Shown: positions 58,543-64,000 of the stretch, one piece after another
How positions within the stretch are numbered: the stretch's first letter is position 1
Layout: every line of letters starts with the position of its first letter
NCBI GenBank assembly: GCA_030278955.1
Contig: JAOANR010000002.1
Span: forward strand, 17,285,672-17,349,671
Direction: 5' to 3'
Origin: Hygrophila difformis
Lineage: Eukaryota > Streptophyta > Magnoliopsida > Lamiales > Acanthaceae
DNA: 64,000 nucleotides
Made by a program: the position numbers and the translations under genes
Notes under the pieces: generated by a model
What the model was told of the DNA's origin: nothing
The model's database searches: none
The model's input: the letters and a program-made list of their open reading frames with translations, nothing else

Positions 58543-58564
58543 ACAGTTATGTCCCCATAACTGT
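58543..58564 (-). promoter_or_regulatory. Conserved hairpin upstream of the polypurine tract (element C)
   Basis: In sense orientation ACAGTTATG, GGGA, CATAACTGT, the same arms and loop as in A and B. Confidence 0.6.
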
Positions 58565-58689
58565 GGTTGGACCATTTTGGAACAGGGTCGTGTAACGTTG
58601 TATATGATTATTTCTCACTGAGCTGGCAAGTCAGCTTGATCGACGTCGTTCAGTTGTCCTACAGTTCTTCCTTGATTTCCTTGCTGAGG

Positions 58690-59746
58690 GTTCACCTAAT
58701 ATAGCCTTTTCTCAATCATCTCCTCATGAATACCGCATTCTCCAATCATGTGGTCTTCCCCACCGCATCTAAAACAAGTTCCGCGCCTTGGGCATTCGCG
58801 CACCAGATGGGCTTTGTGGCACTGCGGGCAACGTGGTATGATTGTACGACGTATGCCATTTCTCCCATTATCGAAACCTTTATTCTCCTCCCTTCCAGAT
58901 CCATTGCCTTTCCTAAAGTTGTTGTTGTTGTCTTTCCGATCCCTCTTCTCAGGCCCTTGAGTGTCCTTGCTCGACTCACCATTTTCCTTACGCTTTAGTT
59001 GCTGGAATCGAGCAATCGCTACAGCGCGATCATATATCGTCTGCAGGTTCGTGTATTGTCTTCCTGCAAGTATCTTCCAGAGTACTAAGGTTCAGACCCA
59101 TCTCGAATTTCTGAGCCTTGTCAGAGTCGGTTGGTACTAGCCTCGTAGCAAATCGTACTAGCTCCTTGAATTTGGTGTAGTACTCTTGCACTGTTTGTGC
59201 ACCTTGCCTTAGGTTAATGAATTCCTCGTACTTCGCAGTCCTGGTGCTCAGTGGGTAGAATCTTTCTCTCAATGCTTCCTTAAATTCTTCCCAAGTGTAG
59301 GCTTCTTCGTCTTCGTCTGAATTCATTTGAAGATTTTACCACCACTCATCGGCTTCACCTCCTAAGTAGTAGGTCGCTACGTGTATCTTCTCCTCATCAT
59401 GGCATTTGATAGCATTCAAGAGCTTATCAAATATACGGATCCATTCCTCCAACTTGGCCGGATCCTCTTGGCCGTCATAATGGGGTGGTTTGTAGGGGTT
59501 CACCAATGCTAAGTAGTTGACTCGGTCTACCGGTGGTTGTACACCCGCTACTGCGCGTTGCACTTCAGCATTTCCTAATGCTACGAGAACTTCCTCCACA
59601 GTCCTTAGACGTTCTTCCATATTGTTGGGCACAGGAGGCACTCGCTCTCCTATGTTCTGAGGAACCTCATTGTTGTTGGGCACGTTGGGAAGGTCAGCGC
59701 CAGTGCCGTTTGGACTTACCTTCCTCGGCTTCCTCCTAGGTGCCAT
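58690..59746 (-). pseudogene. gag of element C (capsid and zinc knuckles), broken
   Basis: It starts MAPRRKPRKVSPNG at 59746. The retrotransposon capsid region is recognisable: NPYKPPHYDGQEDPAKLEEW, YYLGGEADEWW, then WEEFKEALRERFYP, LRQGAQTVQEYYTKFKELVR. After a shift it continues with YDRAVAIARFQQLKRKE and two cysteine knuckles, CPQCHKAHLVREC and CFRCGGEDHMIGEC (the second a regular C-x2-C-x4-H-x4-C). Breaks: TAA at 59336-59338 after EWW and a frameshift near 59070-59085. This is a Ty3/gypsy Gag, which packages the element RNA; here it is inactive. Confidence 0.82.
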
Positions 59747-60394
59747 TTTCTGTTATTAAGCACACGAAGATGAGTTTCTAATCTAGGGAACGTTAGAAGT
59801 CATGAAAATTTGAAAGATAGATCGGTAACGGCAGATAATATATGTGAGCACGCTGAGTGTAAGTGATCAGGACTAAGGCAAAATTAGTCTCAAGTTAGTC
59901 CTTCTAAGTCGATGTGAAACTTTTAAGTTATCTAGGTGTAGATAGTGCAGTATGCAGATGCACATGATGATTTCCCCCCAAAAATAAGTTATGCACTACA
60001 TCTAATATTTTCCATGGGCTTTTAAAAATAAAATTTTGGCCCATGGGTAGCTAATAATAGTAAAAGGAAGTGGGCCTCTATATTGGGCCAAAAATAAATA
60101 ATATTTGGGCTCTTACTAAAAATATAAGTATTGGGCCAAGAAAATTTTTAGACCCAAATTTAAAAATGGGGATTAGGCTTTAAAATAATGATTTGGATTT
60201 CAAAAAAATTTGGGTTAAAAAATATTTGGGCTAAAACTTTAAAACTTTAAAATAATAATTCGGGTTCTTTAAAATATATTAATATTCAAAAATAATAATA
60301 GACTATTCACCAAAAAAATAATAATAGACTTAAAAAGAATAGTTTAAAAATAATAATAATAGATTTAAAAATATTCCGGGTTCTGATACCAACT

Positions 60395-62934
60395 TGTAAC
60401 ATCCCGGTTTTTGATAACCCAGGTCGGGATGTCACCGCCACACCTCCCTAGCAAGACACGACCTCTTCGAGCTTGCTAGAGAGATGCAAGGCTATGGTTT
60501 TACAGAATTTAAAACATTTCAAAAAGCCCATTCAATAATAGATAGTAAAAATCATTACATAGTATTATCTAAGTTGCAGCGGAATGTAATATTTAAATAT
60601 AGATATAGCAGCGGAATTTAGATTGCGCCAACACAGCCAAAATACGGGTTAAACAGGCTCGTTATGCAAGTCATGTAGCTAAACGAAATTAAACAAATAG
60701 TGTTTCCCCCAACAATCCCATGCATGCATATGATGATGCATATTCTTCATACTCTGTAATAAAAAGAAAACAACGGTTTTTGTCAGCATAAACATGCTGA
60801 GTAAGTTAACCCCGACATTCAATGATGGGGTTTCAAAGCCTTTAATTAATTCATAAAAAGAGAATTGAGTGACCTTAAGCAAAATGGTAGACACTATCCA
60901 AATTAATTCGGCTTAACTAATATAATTTAATTGCATAATCTAAAACATGGATTCTAAATGATCATAAACATAACTTCATAAATAAATAAATAAAAGACAT
61001 AATTTAAAAGCTAAATTAAATTAAAAGAACTAATTTCTAATCTTTTAATTCCCCGTTACTTCAAGATTTGGTATTTCAAGATTTCATTCTTCCACTATTG
61101 TTCAATATGGTCTAGTATAATTCATTTCTTGGGGAATCGAACTCGCAAGAGTTTAAACGCATCCTAGGGAATCGAACCCATAGGAATTAACACACATACT
61201 GGGGAATTGAACCCGCAGGAAGTAGACACCCTGGGGAATCGAACCCGCAGGAAAACATACGCCTTGGGGAATCGAACCCGCAAGGTAAACATACACCTTG
61301 GGAAATTGAACCCGCAAGGTAAGCACACACACATCCTGGGGAATCGAACCCGCATAAAAACATTCACCCTGGGCAATTGAACCCCCAAGGTAAGAACAAG
61401 TTTCGCAAATTTCACAAAATATACATGGTCGCAGTTCGCGCCTTTTTCATTTAAAAATTCATCTCCAGGCCAAAAGTTCTGAAATTTGGACAGTAACTCG
61501 GCAACACAGTAACTAACAGGTTTTGAATTTCAAGTTTTTCAATCCGGGTAAAGGAAACAAGTCAAAAATGTGAATTTGTACCAGAACATTATTCTGTCCG
61601 AGTTCAGATACAGCAGTTTCAAAAATCCAATTTTTAGCGAACCAAATGAACTTCAAATTCAACAAAATTTTACAGGAAGATTCATAACACATAGATCTAC
61701 AAATTTCTTTTTCAACTCAATTCCTAATTCGGCCTAGATCTAGTGTCAAAATGGCAAACAATTTCGAACATCAAATCTGTCTCCATTTTAGGTTCCGGTT
61801 TGGTTGCAGGTTTGTCCAGGTCCGTTTTTGGGTATCAAATCTTAATGAAAAATTATGAAAATTTTAGAGAAGAGAGATTTATGTCTTAAGAACGATTCTT
61901 CAGTTTTGAGTTTTCCCATTTGAAGACTTTTAAGGGTCCAAAAATTTATCCAAAAATGCTGCGCGCGTGTAAATCTCTTGTTGACAGATTTTTATTAAGT
62001 TTTTCATTAGATCTTATGTTCAGGTTGATTTTAGCCACCAAAACCATAGTAAGGATTAACTTACAATAAAGATGGTTCTCCGGCTCGTCTAATTCGAAGA
62101 AGTGGCCTCCTCGTTCACCGTTAGACTCCTAGATCCGTCGAAATCTTCGTTCTTGATCCGGATCGGGATTTAGAAAGGATGAAGAGGCCAAGTTAGGTTT
62201 GTACTCGAATTTGAATGGAAAGAATTGGACGAAAACCTTACCACAGTGTCTGCCTACGCCCGGGAGTCTTTGGATTCGCCTGGAAAACGTCTTCCTTCAC
62301 AGAATTCTTGTCTCCTTACGTCTTGGGATTAGGGTTTTCGGGTATGTAGAGTTCGAAGATGTTCAAAAGAATGCACGGGCTGTCAAGATGTCTTTTTATA
62401 GACTCACAAGATGTAGAGGACGCCAAGAACAGATTTGGAGTGTCTTGGGCCGAAAGGTGAGCAACCGACGTCGAAAAATCCGGAGTCGGGCGAGCGAATC
62501 CCGCAACGCCGCAACTGCCGCGACCGACGCGCCCTTGGCGCGTTCTTCCTCACGGACCGCGCGGCGACCGCGCCATCCTGGCCTGGACTTCGGTCTGGGT
62601 CGGGTCGTGCGATCCGTCGGGCCTTCTCTCCTCTCTTTCGGACTTCTATCCTTCTATGTTCTTTGGCTTCGATTTTCGGGCTATTCTTGGGCTCCAAATT
62701 CCTATCTTAATTTTATTCGGATCTCAATTTAATTTCGGGTTCGAATTATTGAGTCCATTTGTATTGGGTTTTCTTGGAACAATTTATTTAATTAAGTTGC
62801 CTTTAACTTCACGGGCTCTTGGAACTTTAATTCCTTTTGGAATTAAATTCCATTTCTGATTTTATCTTTCAATTATTTATTTCATTTATTTATTGTATTT
62901 ATTTATTTATGTTACAAAATTCTCGGGTATTACA
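60395..62934 (-). mobile_element. LTR C2 (5' LTR of element C)
   Basis: 2540 bp, closely similar to C1 along its length, TATA at 62392-62400 and tandem array at 61131-61395. To its right lies another copy of interior 3'-end sequence, so it also serves as the 3' LTR of a neighbouring partial unit. Confidence 0.88.
61131..61395 (-). repeat. Tandem array of B-box/T-arm-like units (LTR C2)
   Basis: Eight units as in LTR C1. Exact GGTTCGATTCC occurs in units 2, 4, 5 and 7. Spacers between units match C1, while substitutions fall in different units, e.g. unit 1 reads GAGTTCGATTCC here. Confidence 0.85.
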
Positions 62935-63137
62935 GTCTACCCTCCTTAAGAATCAACTTCGTCCCCGAAGTTGCGCTCCTGATTTCGCGGGTATTACAGT
63001 CTACCCTCCTTAAGAATCAACTTCGCCCTCGAAGTTGCGTTTTTATCTTCTCTCGAGCTAAGAACTATGGTCCTTTTGTTTATATTGGTTTTTCTTTATT
63101 TTTATATTGTGACTGAACTCAAAATTAAAATTCCCAA
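62935..63137 (-). mobile_element. Partial interior of a second C unit
   Basis: It is the same sequence as 58229-58424 (the two polypurine modules and following bases), right of LTR C2. The chain LTR-interior-LTR-interior indicates a tandem element array made by recombination. It is cut at 63137 by the next LTR. Confidence 0.8.
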
Positions 63138-64000
63138 TGTAATACCCGAGAATTTTCCAACATAGAATAAAACAATAATTAAATAATTAATTAAATAAAT
63201 AAACAATAAACACAATAAATACCATAAATAAATAAATTCAGCAAATAAAGAAATAAATAAAGATAAGGAAATGAGAAATGAGAGTTTACTTAAAAAGGAA
63301 TTAAAGGAATTTAATTAAATAAAAGGAATTATTAAAGGTAAATAAATTGTACACCGAAACCCGACACCAATGAACTCGAGAATTCGAGTCCAACATCCAA
63401 TTAGACCCGAGTAAAAATTTAGAGAGAAAGTAGAAACCCGGAGATACCCCGGAACTCAGAATTCGGGAGCATAGAGGGATAGAAATCCGAAAGAGAGGAG
63501 GAAAAGCACGACGGATCGCACGACCCGCCCGGACCGAAGTCCAGGCGAAGTCGGCGCGGTGGCCGCGCGGTCGAAGAAGGATGGGCGCGCCACGGCCGCG
63601 CCACCCCATAGATTTGTTTGTTGCGTGAATCTCTCGCCCGAACGCGGATTTTTCGACTTCGGTTGAACATCTTTCGACTCAAGACCCTTAGGGTCAGATC
63701 TTGGACGCCCTAGGACTTAGCTATCTATAAATAAACCCCCTTGGAAGCCCCGAACACTTTTACAAAACCTACAACTCTCTCTATACATTCGAAACCCTAA
63801 ATCCGGAGTCGTCGGAGGCACGAAACCAAGGCGAATACTGTTGGACGAAAATTCTAGGATTTCCGGAGTCGTGGTAAGTCTCGATCCAATCCTTGTTCCA
63901 TATACGATTCGAAAACGAATCCTAATCTTCTTCTTTTCTCTTCTACACCTCGAATTGGATCTAGATCGTAGACCCGACGAACGGAGAGGAGAAACGGTGG
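63138..64000 (+). mobile_element. LTR of a further element (B-like), truncated by window end
   Basis: It starts TGTAATACCCGAG in plus orientation inside the C interior and follows LTR B more closely than A: GC-rich island (about 63550-63605), TATAAATAA at 63726-63734. CCCAA at 63133-63137 would be the target duplication if it is a new insertion; the right side lies outside. Confidence 0.8.

Larger units (their letters stand above)
58229..60394 (-). mobile_element. Interior of element C (gag only)
   Basis: Flanked by LTR C1 and LTR C2. The primer site TTGGTATCAGAACCC (reverse strand, about 60379-60393) abuts LTR C2, which makes C2 the 5' LTR. Going in element direction: leader, gag, then directly the 3' end region with hairpin and purine tracts. 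Protease, reverse transcriptase, RNase H and integrase are deleted. Confidence 0.85.

Noticed and set aside
56421..61395. tRNA genes at the GGTTCGATTCC motifs
   Set aside because: No A-box, acceptor stem or cloverleaf accompanies any unit; the units repeat every 32-38 bp, too short for a tRNA.

Overview
The window is AT-rich nuclear DNA from a flowering plant, most likely a eudicot. The signs are spliced plant gene families (NPGR-type TPR protein, plant Vti1 and NAGS exons), Ty3/gypsy chromodomain retrotransposons with tRNA-iMet-type primer sites, plant Helitrons, L1-type LINEs, tRNA-derived SINEs and many Stowaway-type MITEs. It is a gene-poor, heavily nested transposon region. The species cannot be fixed from the sequence alone.

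Layout. 1-9781: LTR element A (Ty3/gypsy, + strand; 5' LTR cut by the window edge). Its interior keeps a gag remnant, an antisense 'plant transposon protein' ORF and an integrase-chromodomain remnant; its 3' LTR is split by a 1.45-kb retro-insert. 9962-13024 and 17421-20082: two copies of one Helitron family carrying the same older nested elements, with a TIR element, SINEs and microsatellites between them. 20-26.6 kb: AT-rich DNA with another Helitron end, MITEs and a long (AAT)n tract.

26.6-33.2 kb is the only clearly intact genic part: a five-exon NPGR2-like gene on + and a three-exon small VCP-interacting-protein-like gene on -. 33.5-34.8 kb: a MITE and a SINE interrupted by a LINE-mobilised piece of a TOL (TOM1-like) gene. 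34986-41397: LTR element B, a young non-coding element with near-identical 2.66-kb LTRs and a 5-bp target duplication. 41.86-50.1 kb: a same-strand series of broken gene pieces (TOL VHS domain, VTI1 SNARE, NAGS) that keep introns but carry repeated single-base deletions. 51.6-53.45 kb: a 5'-truncated LINE, then a SINE. 55.7-63.1 kb: minus-strand LTR array C (LTR, gag-only interior, LTR, partial interior). 63138-64000: start of a further + strand LTR.

The most unusual signals lie in the LTR elements. LTR B carries seven 28-bp units, each able to form the same 5-bp hairpin, mostly with GNRA-type loops. LTR C carries eight units of a tRNA T-arm/Pol III B-box-like motif in about the same LTR position. 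A perfect hairpin just upstream of the polypurine tract is kept in elements A, B and C, although B has no coding sequence. B also has a triplicated primer-binding site, two copies of which sit inside perfect hairpins. These are sequence observations; function is inference.
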